DNA of 16,419 nucleotides from an uncultured Muribaculaceae bacterium (GCA_910589095.1 CAJUSN010000041.1:1-16419); one strand, 5' to 3'; shown: positions 8,108 to 15,385, numbered from the stretch's first letter. A program made the numbers and translations. The notes: generated by a model not told the origin, from the sequence alone.

Positions 8108-8485
8108 TTACTTATTGTTATGTTTATCAAGATAGTTACGGTACATGCGGGCAAGATCGTCGGCCGAAACGTCAAGCATCATAAGCTGCCGGAATATCTC
8201 GTCAAGGCTACCCCGGTCAAGCTCAGCTCGACGCAGTCGCTCAACCGTGGAAGGGGCATCCGGCGATATGAAATATCCAATACCACGCTTGTTATATATC
8301 ACACCCTGCGTTGTGAGATACTCATAAGCGCGCATCACTGTGTTGGCGTTCACTTCTATTTCAGCAGCGAAAGCTCTCACTGAAGGGATACGGTCGTCAG
8401 GATGCAGTGTTCCGGAGAGCACATCGTCGGCAACTCGGTCAGCAATCTGTAAAAAAATCGCTTTATTGTTCTCTTTAAATATCAT
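8108..8485 (-). CDS. GntR-family transcriptional regulator, YtrA subfamily
   Basis: The 125-residue regulator has the GntR winged helix-turn-helix at about residues 12-73 (IADRVADDVLSGTLHPDDRI, SVRAFAAEIEVNANTVMRAY, and the wing NKRGIGYFI). A short helical tail of about 50 residues follows. This length and the lack of a large effector domain define the YtrA subfamily, whose members usually repress a neighbouring ABC transporter operon. Here it is the third gene of that operon instead of the usual first place. A YtrA-like inverted repeat lies at the operon promoter (10270-10291) and is the likely operator, so the gene would repress itself. The start ATG has no visible Shine-Dalgarno sequence. 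The gap before it contains a long imperfect hairpin (8506-8572). Confidence 0.95.
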   Translation of the reverse strand: MIFKENNKAIFLQIADRVADDVLSGTLHPDDRIPSVRAFAAEIEVNANTVMRAYEYLTTQGVIYNKRGIGYFISPDAPSTVERLRRAELDRGSLDEIFRQLMMLDVSADDLARMYRNYLDKHNNK

Positions 8486-8505
8486 AATTAATACGCGTTA
8501 AGAGG

Positions 8506-8572
8506 CTTGAATAAATGAGTTAAGTTTTTCGGATGGAGATTACCTGCGGAATAATTAACTCTTTTATTTGAG
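8506..8572 (-). other. Long AT-rich imperfect hairpin between permease and GntR genes
   Basis: The arms 8506-8523 and 8555-8572 can pair over 18 positions with one mismatch and two G-U pairs; the core is GAGTTAA with TTAACTC. The loop is 31 bases. It starts 4 bases after the permease stop codon on the minus strand. No T-tract follows, so it is not a standard intrinsic terminator. It may stabilise or process the mRNA, attenuate, or bind a protein. Confidence 0.55.
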
Positions 8573-8576
8573 ACAC

Positions 8577-9419
8577 TTACATTCTGCTGTTGATGTCCAT
8601 TTCCCGGTAACGCATAAAGCCCACTACGTAGCAGAACGCGGTGACTATGGCGAGCACAGTGTAATAAATCTGCCATGCCGGAATCTGCGTTGAAGAGCGC
8701 ATATAGTCAGTGTTTCCCAGCGACTCTACCGTAAAATAACCTACAAAGAAATAGCCCAGTGCGAGCAGCGAAACACAAATGAACGTTTTAACAAACGAAT
8801 TGCGATGCCAGAAAATCGATCCCAGCATAAACACCGCCTGCACACCGATAAATGCGGTCAATCCCATTTTCGCAGGAGTTACCACCACATATTCACCATT
8901 TATCTGCTGGCAGAAAGCCTTATAAGTCAACAACCGCGCATACTCCGGATTCTCGGCAATGGCATGAGTAAGCGTCAATCGCATCACATCGGCCACGTAA
9001 AGTCCCAAAAAGAACAGAACCACGAAACCGGGTATGTAGATCAGCCAGCGCGCAAGAAATTTTTCAGCCTGAGATGCGGGAAACATCAGCTCGCCAAGAC
9101 GAGACTCCTTACGGGAGAGCCCGCCGAAAGTCATTGAAGCGGAAATGGCGGAGAATACATAAAGAAGCACCAGCATCGTTGCAATCATATCGCCCCACAA
9201 CGGATCGCGATCATTCCATTCCAGAAAATGTTCCACGCGGTCACTATCATAAGCATAATTATTGGCAAAAGCAACGAGCAGTCCGCACAATGCCATAACG
9301 CCTACCATCAAAGCACTTCGTAGCAATAATGTGCGCCACTGCTCTTTTACATATTTTCGCATATACATCCCTGCACGTGACAGTGAGAATATCTGTGAAG
9401 TCGATGAAGTCTGTGTCAT
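8577..9419 (-). CDS. ABC transporter permease, six-TM (ABC-2-like)
   Basis: The 280-residue integral membrane protein has six likely transmembrane helices, at about 33-53, 76-98, 124-146, 184-204, 210-230 and 249-269. A cytoplasmic N-terminus carries basic residues (MRKYVKEQWR). The cytoplasmic loop after helix 2 (SRKESRLGELMFPASQAEKF) resembles the coupling region of ABC-2-type permeases that pair with separate ATPases. The start codon overlaps the ATPase stop by 4 bases (ATGA), so translation is coupled. With the ATPase it should form an exporter or a mechanosensing complex in the inner membrane. The substrate cannot be read from sequence; YtrA-controlled systems respond to cell-wall-active agents in Firmicutes, which is only a hint here. 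Confidence 0.85.
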   Translation of the reverse strand: MTQTSSTSQIFSLSRAGMYMRKYVKEQWRTLLLRSALMVGVMALCGLLVAFANNYAYDSDRVEHFLEWNDRDPLWGDMIATMLVLLYVFSAISASMTFGGLSRKESRLGELMFPASQAEKFLARWLIYIPGFVVLFFLGLYVADVMRLTLTHAIAENPEYARLLTYKAFCQQINGEYVVVTPAKMGLTAFIGVQAVFMLGSIFWHRNSFVKTFICVSLLALGYFFVGYFTVESLGNTDYMRSSTQIPAWQIYYTVLAIVTAFCYVVGFMRYREMDINSRM

Positions 9420-10264
9420 AATGATTCCTTCGGGAAAAAAGAGTTCAACATTTGTGGATTGGTAAGGGCCAGCTCGAAGAGCGACTCAAGGTCCATCTGC
9501 GTGTCTGCCCCGTCGTTGTTGGGCAGAACGACCTGTGTTCCTCCAAGTCCTGGCTGCGCATAGATAGCTTCCCGGGCCAATGACTGGTTGTCTGTAACCA
9601 TGAATTTCAGTCGTGAAGTGATTTCATCCACACTTTGGTCCAACAGCACGTTGTGATTGTCCATAATGATGATATGATCCAGCAAGCGGTCCACATCCCT
9701 AACTTGATGCGTGGAGATGACAATAGCCCGGTCATCGTTCATGGCCGAAGCAATGAAACGCCGGAAAGCTGTTTTTCCGGGTATGTCGAGTCCGTTGGTA
9801 GGTTCATCCATAAGCAGCAACGAAGTGTTGGTGGCCAGCGCAAAACACATGAAAGCTTTCTTTTTCTGTCCCATGGAAGCCGCACCAAGATTCATTTCAA
9901 GATCCATATCGAAAGTCCCGACATTTCTTTTCAAATCTTCATTGGAAAAACGCGGATAGAAGGCCGAGTTCAGCTTCACATACTCAGCGAAACTAATGCT
10001 TGGAAGAGTGAACTCCTCCGGCACGAGAAACAGGTCAGAAAGCGTGGAAGGCTGTCGGCGCCGTGTATTGACACCTTTGAATGATACTGTCCCCGATTGC
10101 GGTGTGAGTGCTCCGGAAATCAAATAGAGCAAGGTTGACTTTCCGGCACCGTTCTTCCCAAGCAATCCGTAGATACCTCCCGCTTTCAACGAAAGCGAAA
10201 AATCCTCAAGTACAGGTGCTTGCCGGCGACCGTAACGAAAGGTGAGATGATCAATGTTAAGCAT
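9416..10264 (-). CDS. ABC transporter ATP-binding protein
   Basis: The 282-residue ATPase is the first gene of the operon. Motifs seen: Walker A GLLGKNGAGKST (33-44), Walker B LLLMDEPTNGLD (149-160) with the catalytic Glu and D-loop, and the H-loop STH (His186). The signature motif reads ASMGQ (129-133) in place of LSGGQ, a departure at three of five positions; the Gln is kept. Related ATPases of YtrB type also have degenerate signatures, so it may still be active. A C-terminal extension of about 65 residues (about 218-282) follows the nucleotide-binding core and ends in a motif rich in Phe and Leu. The upstream leader is only about 25 bases and holds the operator at 10270-10291. Confidence 0.95.
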   Translation of the reverse strand: MLNIDHLTFRYGRRQAPVLEDFSLSLKAGGIYGLLGKNGAGKSTLLYLISGALTPQSGTVSFKGVNTRRRQPSTLSDLFLVPEEFTLPSISFAEYVKLNSAFYPRFSNEDLKRNVGTFDMDLEMNLGAASMGQKKKAFMCFALATNTSLLLMDEPTNGLDIPGKTAFRRFIASAMNDDRAIVISTHQVRDVDRLLDHIIIMDNHNVLLDQSVDEITSRLKFMVTDNQSLAREAIYAQPGLGGTQVVLPNNDGADTQMDLESLFELALTNPQMLNSFFPKESL

Positions 10265-10269
10265 AGCTA

Positions 10270-10291
10270 GTGTATTAGTATATTAGTACAC
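10270..10291 (-). promoter_or_regulatory. Candidate YtrA-type GntR operator
   Basis: An imperfect 22-bp palindrome with perfect outer arms GTGTA and TACAC, 12 bases apart; 18 of 22 positions are symmetric. It closely matches the AGTGTA-N13-TACACT operator that I recall for Bacillus YtrA. TAGT recurs every 8 bases (10268, 10276, 10284). It overlaps the expected transcription start and ends 5 bases before the ATPase start codon. Confidence 0.75.
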
Positions 10292-10293
10292 CG

Positions 10294-10324
10294 CAAAGGT
10301 AACACATTTTTCACTTCCACCAAA
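10294..10324 (-). promoter_or_regulatory. Consensus Bacteroidota promoter of the ABC/GntR operon
   Basis: Read on the minus strand, TTTG (10324-10321) is followed after exactly 19 bases by TACCTTTG (10301-10294). This matches the primary sigma factor consensus TTTG-N19-TAnnTTTG at every fixed base. The transcription start should fall near 10288, inside the inverted repeat. Confidence 0.88.
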
Positions 10325-10429
10325 CATTTTTCTCCAAAATTCCTAATTATTTGTCTTAATCTGGGTTTTTCATAACCACGCTTCTTATAAATTCATGGTG
10401 AAATAAGGCGAGGTTTCGGCAACAGACAA

Positions 10430-10467
10430 TCAGCCCCCATGCCGGATTTTGTTGGCATGGGGGCTGA
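10430..10467 (-). terminator. Intrinsic-type terminator of the clpB-lipoprotein unit
   Basis: A perfect 13-bp stem, CAGCCCCCATGCC (10431-10443) with GGCATGGGGGCTG (10454-10466), plus one T-A pair and a 10-base loop. On the minus strand it begins 26 bases after the lipoprotein stop codon. The following T-run is weak (ATTGTC), so its efficiency is uncertain. Confidence 0.8.
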
Positions 10468-10493
10468 ATTATATCAGTATAAGCTCAGACTGC

Positions 10494-10961
10494 TTATTTG
10501 AATGAATAATCAACCTGTTGGGTGATCGAGGGAACAGCTGCCGTAGGAATGTCGGTGGAGTCGGCTACTACGTTAAGCTTCACCTGAGTGAAGGCAGTTG
10601 ACAGTTCACAACCCTCTTCATAGATGGGCATTGTCATCTGAACAATGTAGGAACCCACTTCCATATCGGCTGTGGTGAGATACATTCCGAAAGGAGCCAC
10701 GGGATTGGTGCCCAGCGGTACTGCATTAAGGAAATAGCTCACCGGTCCGTTGGTGGCTTTTTTGTCGGGATTCACTGCTGTCACATCCACACGATCAATG
10801 CGGAATGTGTCAGGTTTCACCACATATACCTGATTGTCCACCACTTTAGCGTTACCATAGGTGATATTGATATTCACGTTGGGTTGGGAATCATCGCTGC
10901 TGCACGCAGTGATTGAAGCCAGAAGGGGAAGAGCCAAAAGGGCTAAAAACAACTTTTTCAT
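10494..10961 (-). CDS. Small lipoprotein of unknown function
   Basis: The 155-residue product has a clear lipoprotein signal peptide (MKKLFLALLALPLLASITAC, Cys20). The mature start, CSSDDS, has an acidic cluster resembling the surface-export signal described for Bacteroides lipoproteins, so surface exposure is likely but not shown. The rest looks like a single beta-sandwich (NVNINITYG, FRIDRVDVTAVNP, SYIVQMTMPIY, FTQVKLNVVADS). I do not recognise a named family. It lies 54 bases after clpB with no terminator between, so it is probably read through from clpB. A weak separate promoter element (TATCTTTA on the minus strand, at 10980-10987) lies just upstream. A terminator follows the gene. Confidence 0.85.
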   Translation of the reverse strand: MKKLFLALLALPLLASITACSSDDSQPNVNINITYGNAKVVDNQVYVVKPDTFRIDRVDVTAVNPDKKATNGPVSYFLNAVPLGTNPVAPFGMYLTTADMEVGSYIVQMTMPIYEEGCELSTAFTQVKLNVVADSTDIPTAAVPSITQQVDYSFK

Positions 10962-11015
10962 AGTGTTGGGTAAAATAAATAAAGATAAAGTGTGTGAGAA
11001 TTAATTAAGTGTGTA

Positions 11016-13607
11016 TCAGTTGTTGAATGTCAGTGCATCATCCTTGACATCTATCACAATGGGACGATCCTTGTCAACTTTCTGTGCCAGGATATCCTTG
11101 GACAGCTGATTGAGCACCAAACGATGTATGGCACGTTTCACAGGACGGGCACCGAATTCCGGATCATATCCCTCTTCAGCCAGATAGTGAAGTGCAGCCG
11201 GAGTAACTTCGAGGGTGACGCCATTGGATGCGAGCATCTTCTGAATGCCGCGTATCTGCAGACCAACAATCTCTTCAATCTCCTTCTCATTGAGAGGAGT
11301 AAACATGATTGTTTCGTCAATACGGTTAAGGAATTCCGGACGGATGGTCTGTTTCAACATCTCGAGCACCTCATTCTTGGTGTTCTCCACCACCTCAGCA
11401 TGATTTTCGGGCGTCATCTTGGCAAAATTGTCGCGAATCACGGATGAACCCATGTTGGAGGTCATGATGATGATGGTGTTCTTGAAGTTCACGAGTCGGC
11501 CCTTGTTGTCAGTAAGACGACCGTCGTCAAGCACCTGGAGAAGAATGTTGAACACATCAGGGTGTGCTTTTTCAATTTCATCGAACAGTACCACCGAATA
11601 AGGCTTACGGCGCACTGCCTCTGTGAGCTGGCCACCTTCATCGTAACCCACGTATCCCGGAGGCGCTCCAACCAGTCGGCTAACGGTGTGTTTCTCCTGA
11701 TACTCGCTCATGTCGATACGGGTCATCATGTTCTCATCATCGAACAGATACTCTGCAAGAGCCTTTGCAAGTTCAGTCTTACCAACGCCTGTGGTTCCGA
11801 GGAAGATGAACGAACCGATAGGTCGCCTGGGGTCATTCAGTCCGGCTCTGCTGCGTCGCACAGCGTCGGCAATGGCACGGATGGCCTCTTCCTGACCCAC
11901 AACACGATTGTGTAACTCAGCTTCAAGATGGAGAAGTTTCTCTTTCTCGCTCTGAACCATCTTGTTGACAGGGATACCGGTCCAACGGGACACAACGTCG
12001 GCTATATCCTCGGCGTCCACCTCCTCCTTGATAAGAGCTTTCTCGCCCTGCATCATATGAAGCTGCTGCTGAATCTCTTCGTTTTCCTTCTCCTTCTGCT
12101 GAACTTTGGAGTAACGGATCTCGGCCACTTTGGCATAGTCGCCTTCGCGTTCGGCTCGGTCAGCATCGAAATTGAGCTGCTCGATGTCGATTTTGTTCTG
12201 CTGGATGCGATTGATAAGATCTTTTTCAGCACGCCATTTGGCCGTGTACTCCTTCTCATCCTCACGCATTGCAGCCAAGTCACGCTCAATCTCCTTCACC
12301 TTCTCCTTGTCGCCTTCGCGCTTGATGGCCTCACGCTCAATCTCTTTCTGTGCAATGCGACGCGAGATTTCATCCAGAGCCTGCGGCACGGAGTCGATTT
12401 CCAGTCTCAGCTTAGAGGCTGCCTCATCCACAAGGTCAATGGCCTTATCGGGGAGGAAACGATCGGTTATGTAGCGTTCCGAGAGCTGAACGGCGGCAAT
12501 AATCGTCTCATCGCGGATACGCACCTTGTGGTGGTTTTCGTAACGCTCTTTAAGTCCTCGGAGAATGGCAATAGCGCTCATTTCGTCGGGCTCGTTGACC
12601 ATCACCTTCTGGAAACGACGTTCCAGAGCCTTATCCTTCTCGAAATACTTCTGATACTCATCAAGAGTGGTTGCACCAATGCTTCGGAGCTCACCGCGGG
12701 CAAGCGCGGGCTTTAGAATGTTGGCCGCATCCATAGCACCCTCTCCTTTGCCGGCACCGACAAGGGTGTGGATCTCATCAATGAACAGAATTATCTCGCC
12801 GTCGCTCTGAGTCACTTCATTGACAATGGCTTTGAGACGTTCTTCAAATTCACCTTTATATTTGGCTCCCGCCACGAGCGCACCCATGTCGAGAGAGAAA
12901 ATCTGTTTCGAACGCAAGTTTTCGGGCACATCGCCACGCACAATTCTCTGCGCGAGACCTTCGGCTATGGCAGTTTTACCGGTACCGGGCTCGCCAATGA
13001 GCATGGGATTGTTTTTGGTTCGGCGGCTCAGAATTTGAAGCACGCGACGGATTTCATCGTCACGACCTATCACCGGGTCAAGCTTGCCCGAACGGGCGCG
13101 TTCGTTAAGGTTAATGGCATATTTGCTCAGAGCGTTGTAGGTTTCCTCTGCGCTCTGGTCGGTGGCTTTCTTACCTTTGCGGAGCTCTTCGACTGCACTC
13201 TTAAGTTCACGCTCTCCAAGGCCTGCATCCTTGAGAATTGTGGAGGCCGACGAGTTGACCTCGAAAATAGCCATCAGCATGGCTTCGAGAGTCACATACT
13301 CATCACCCTGTTTTTTGGCAATGTCAAGCGCACGCTGAAGCACATCGTTGGATGTTCGGCTCAGATATGGTTCCGAGCCTCCTGACACTTTAGGCAATGA
13401 GGCTATATCTTTGTCTACCTGCTGGTCAACTACGGCTATGTTAGCGCCCACTTTGGCGAAGATAAACTTGATAAGGCTCTCTCCCTCTGTCATCACGCCT
13501 TTCAACAGATGAACCGGCTCAATGGCTTGGTTGCCATTGCCCTTGGTGATTTCAAATGCTTTCTGAATCGCTTCCTGCGACTTGATTGTGAAATTATTGA
13601 AATTCAT
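11016..13607 (-). CDS. clpB: ATP-dependent chaperone ClpB (Hsp100 disaggregase)
   Basis: The 863-residue product is of full family length (E. coli ClpB is 857). The Clp N-terminal repeat domain covers about 1-145. NBD1 has Walker A GEPGTGKT (205-212), Walker B ILFIDEIH (273-280) and pore loop GAKYKG (247-252). The coiled-coil middle domain, which marks ClpB and distinguishes it from ClpA and ClpC, spans about 405-535. NBD2 has Walker A GTTGVGKT (604-611), pore loop GYVGYDEGG (651-659), Walker B VVLFDEIE (672-679) and sensor 2 GARP (819-822). The protein forms cytoplasmic hexamers that pull polypeptides from aggregates, working with DnaK. It lacks the ClpP-binding IGF/L loop expected of protease partners. 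No consensus promoter was found upstream; a 16-bp palindrome at 13668-13683 is a possible control site. Confidence 0.98.
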   Translation of the reverse strand: MNFNNFTIKSQEAIQKAFEITKGNGNQAIEPVHLLKGVMTEGESLIKFIFAKVGANIAVVDQQVDKDIASLPKVSGGSEPYLSRTSNDVLQRALDIAKKQGDEYVTLEAMLMAIFEVNSSASTILKDAGLGERELKSAVEELRKGKKATDQSAEETYNALSKYAINLNERARSGKLDPVIGRDDEIRRVLQILSRRTKNNPMLIGEPGTGKTAIAEGLAQRIVRGDVPENLRSKQIFSLDMGALVAGAKYKGEFEERLKAIVNEVTQSDGEIILFIDEIHTLVGAGKGEGAMDAANILKPALARGELRSIGATTLDEYQKYFEKDKALERRFQKVMVNEPDEMSAIAILRGLKERYENHHKVRIRDETIIAAVQLSERYITDRFLPDKAIDLVDEAASKLRLEIDSVPQALDEISRRIAQKEIEREAIKREGDKEKVKEIERDLAAMREDEKEYTAKWRAEKDLINRIQQNKIDIEQLNFDADRAEREGDYAKVAEIRYSKVQQKEKENEEIQQQLHMMQGEKALIKEEVDAEDIADVVSRWTGIPVNKMVQSEKEKLLHLEAELHNRVVGQEEAIRAIADAVRRSRAGLNDPRRPIGSFIFLGTTGVGKTELAKALAEYLFDDENMMTRIDMSEYQEKHTVSRLVGAPPGYVGYDEGGQLTEAVRRKPYSVVLFDEIEKAHPDVFNILLQVLDDGRLTDNKGRLVNFKNTIIIMTSNMGSSVIRDNFAKMTPENHAEVVENTKNEVLEMLKQTIRPEFLNRIDETIMFTPLNEKEIEEIVGLQIRGIQKMLASNGVTLEVTPAALHYLAEEGYDPEFGARPVKRAIHRLVLNQLSKDILAQKVDKDRPIVIDVKDDALTFNN

Positions 13608-13667
13608 AACGGAAGTTTAATATGATGTAATTTTTTATTTCTGATCAAACTGGATTTATCACTCACA

Positions 13668-13683
13668 CCAAATGGCCGTTTGG
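13668..13683 (-). promoter_or_regulatory. Palindrome upstream of clpB, possible operator
   Basis: CCAAATGGCCGTTTGG is symmetric at 14 of 16 positions. It lies 61 bases before the clpB start in the divergent gap. It does not match CIRCE (TTAGCACTC-N9-GAGTGCTAA), the known HrcA site. Function is unproven. Confidence 0.35.
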
Positions 13684-13805
13684 CGTCGCTAAACCGCCGC
13701 GCAGGCCATGTGGCATTGATATTTCTTTAACAAACTTTGGCGAATTATGGTTGCCTCAGTGATAAAGTTTTTTACAGCGCTGTGGGAATTTTCGCCAAGA
13801 TTTGC

Positions 13806-13813
13806 TAATTTTG
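13806..13813 (+). promoter_or_regulatory. Promoter -7 element for the DUF5106-DoxX-mnmA operon
   Basis: TAATTTTG matches TAnnTTTG at all fixed bases and lies 49 bases before the ATG at 13863. The -33 position, 19 bases upstream, reads TGGG, a poor match to TTTG. Confidence 0.55.
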
Positions 13814-13862
13814 TATCTGCAAATATTTTGCCAAAACAAAAAACAATCCATCCATACGCCAA

Positions 13863-14798
13863 ATGAAACACTTCATACTCTCTTTCCTCACACTCTTCAT
13901 GGCGCTTTCCGCCTCTGCTCAAGCCAATGGAGCTATAACCCAACAGTTTTTCCAACTGCCAATAATACCTGATTCCATTCAGAATTTTCAGCGCAGATGT
14001 GATTTCATGGTCAAGCACTATTGGGATTATTGCGACTTGAAAAAGGCTTTCTCATCTCCTGACAAGATGGCAGACGCCTTTGCCACATATCTCGATTTCA
14101 TGCCTTATGCCACGGCTGATGTGGTTTTCGCGTCGGTTGACAAGTTCATGAAAGATGTGTCGAAAAAGCCTGAGAACGCTGCTTTTATAGGTCGGTTGGC
14201 AGAGGAGAAGCTCTTCTCTGATTCAGCCGAATTCCGCAGCGAACAACTCTACACCCATTTTCTTGACAACCTGCTCAAGGTTAAAAAACTCGACAAAGAA
14301 GCCAAGGAACGATACCAGCGTCAAGCCAACATTCTGCACAACTCTCAGGAAGGTATGGTAGCTCCGGCCTTTGACTTCACCCGCCCTGACGGCACATCTG
14401 CTCATTTCGCCCCTGATCCCTCGCAATTTGCAACAGTGCTGATGTTTGTTGTTCCCGGAAACACCGAGTCGGATTTGGCTCGCCTACGCCTTGATGCCGA
14501 CATAAAAACCACTCAGCTCATAGAAGCCGGACTGGTAAAAATAGTTTGCATAGCAGTAGAAGAAGGCAACGGACAGCTCCCCTGCCCCAAAGGATGGGAA
14601 GTTGGGTTCGCACCAACAATCACCGACACCTACGACGTTCGTTATCTGCCAATGTTCTACATTCTCAATTCCGATGGAAAAATCCTTAAAAAGGACCCCG
14701 ATATTGTGCCACTCCTTTCTGTCATGCAGCAGCTTCGCCTGCCCAAAAAGAAATCGGAAAACAATCAGGTGTCAGACACCACTGCCACCGCAGAGTGA
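13863..14798 (+). CDS. DUF5106 / thioredoxin-fold periplasmic protein lacking catalytic cysteines
   Basis: The 311-residue product has a signal peptide (about 1-20, ending in ALSASAQA). A helical N-terminal region (about 25-155) matches the look of DUF5106, a Bacteroidota domain. A thioredoxin/AhpC-TlpA-like fold follows: entry strand GMVAPAFDFTRPDG (164-177), strand ATVLMFVVPGNTESDL (190-205), and the cis-proline region VRYLPMFYILNSDGKIL (259-275). Where TlpA-type enzymes have CxxC after the second strand, this protein has VPGNTES, so it cannot act as a classic dithiol oxidoreductase. A binding or scaffold role in the periplasm is likely (inference). The gene is first in a unit with a DoxX protein 74 bases downstream and mnmA. 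Confidence 0.85.
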   Translation: MKHFILSFLTLFMALSASAQANGAITQQFFQLPIIPDSIQNFQRRCDFMVKHYWDYCDLKKAFSSPDKMADAFATYLDFMPYATADVVFASVDKFMKDVSKKPENAAFIGRLAEEKLFSDSAEFRSEQLYTHFLDNLLKVKKLDKEAKERYQRQANILHNSQEGMVAPAFDFTRPDGTSAHFAPDPSQFATVLMFVVPGNTESDLARLRLDADIKTTQLIEAGLVKIVCIAVEEGNGQLPCPKGWEVGFAPTITDTYDVRYLPMFYILNSDGKILKKDPDIVPLLSVMQQLRLPKKKSENNQVSDTTATAE

Positions 14799-14872
14799 AC
14801 TTTCCTGAAACTCGGAACGTCACTATAGCATCGCAATCCCTTTTTCACATAATCCCAATAGATTCCAACCCC

Positions 14873-15382
14873 ATGACCAAACTCACGCAATCGCTCACCC
14901 GCCTGTATCTCCGGTTCTCCGGGTTCTCATACACCAATATGGCTCGCCTGTTCATGCGACTTTTCGTAGGCGTGATGTTCATCCAGTTCGGCATAAGCCA
15001 ACTGGTGCATTACAACGAACTTTGCTCCACTTTCCCCTCCATGCTGGGATTGTCCCATCAGGCTTGCCTCAACATAATGATTGTGATCGAGCTGGTTTGC
15101 TCCACTCTGATAATGATAGGCTTCCTCACCCGGTTCGCCACCATCCCCGCAGTTTTGGCCATGGCTGCCGCCGCTTTCTACATTGCCAACGACCTGCTCC
15201 CCGAAACCGCTTCATGGGGTATCACCGCCAATCAACCGGCCTACATCCCCATCATGTTCATCGGCATTTTCCTCTTTATCCTCCTGGCCGGACCCGGCAA
15301 GATTTCAATCGATTACTTTTTGTCAATCTACATCATTTCCCGTCAGGGACGCGATGAGAAAGAGGAATTGGAGGAGGTATAA
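14873..15382 (+). CDS. DoxX-family inner-membrane protein
   Basis: The 169-residue product has four transmembrane helices, at about 24-42, 66-86, 88-107 and 122-142. The first helix carries the DoxX-type ARLFMRLFVGVMFIQFGISQL, and FLTRFATIPAVLAM follows later. The family (DoxX/SURF4-like, named after a thiosulfate:quinone oxidoreductase subunit) is mostly uncharacterised in Bacteroidota; some members act in redox or oxidative-stress complexes. The ATG at 14873 (MTKLTQSLTRLY) was chosen. A GTG at 14795 in the same frame overlaps the upstream stop by 4 bases and would add 26 poorly hydrophobic residues, so it remains a weaker alternative. The C-terminal coding bases (GAAGAGG-type Glu codons) double as the mnmA ribosome binding site. 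Confidence 0.85.
   Translation: MTKLTQSLTRLYLRFSGFSYTNMARLFMRLFVGVMFIQFGISQLVHYNELCSTFPSMLGLSHQACLNIMIVIELVCSTLIMIGFLTRFATIPAVLAMAAAAFYIANDLLPETASWGITANQPAYIPIMFIGIFLFILLAGPGKISIDYFLSIYIISRQGRDEKEELEEV
15370..15378 (+). promoter_or_regulatory. Strong Shine-Dalgarno of mnmA inside the DoxX gene
   Basis: GGAGGAGGT lies 7 bases before the mnmA ATG and within the last codons of the DoxX gene (Leu-Glu-Glu-Val). Most genes in this window lack such a site, as is usual in Bacteroidota, so it stands out and supports the 15386 start. Confidence 0.7.
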
Positions 15383-15385
15383 ACT

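Noticed and set aside
8488..8676. A 62-codon minus-strand frame over the permease end and the hairpin
   Set aside because: Mostly an out-of-frame reading of the permease gene, with no independent support.
11928..13385. Long open frames of 262 and 205 codons on the plus strand
   Set aside because: They lie fully antisense to clpB, whose protein is conserved over its whole length. Their translations show no family features and reflect codon bias of the opposite strand.
13689..14018. A 109-codon minus-strand frame in the clpB upstream gap
   Set aside because: It overlaps the start of the DUF5106 gene and the divergent promoter region; no recognisable features and no start context.
14795..14872. 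Upstream GTG start for the DoxX protein
   Set aside because: It gives a tempting 4-base overlap, but the 26 extra residues do not look like part of the DoxX fold and the ATG at 14873 gives a normal N-terminus. Kept only as an alternative.
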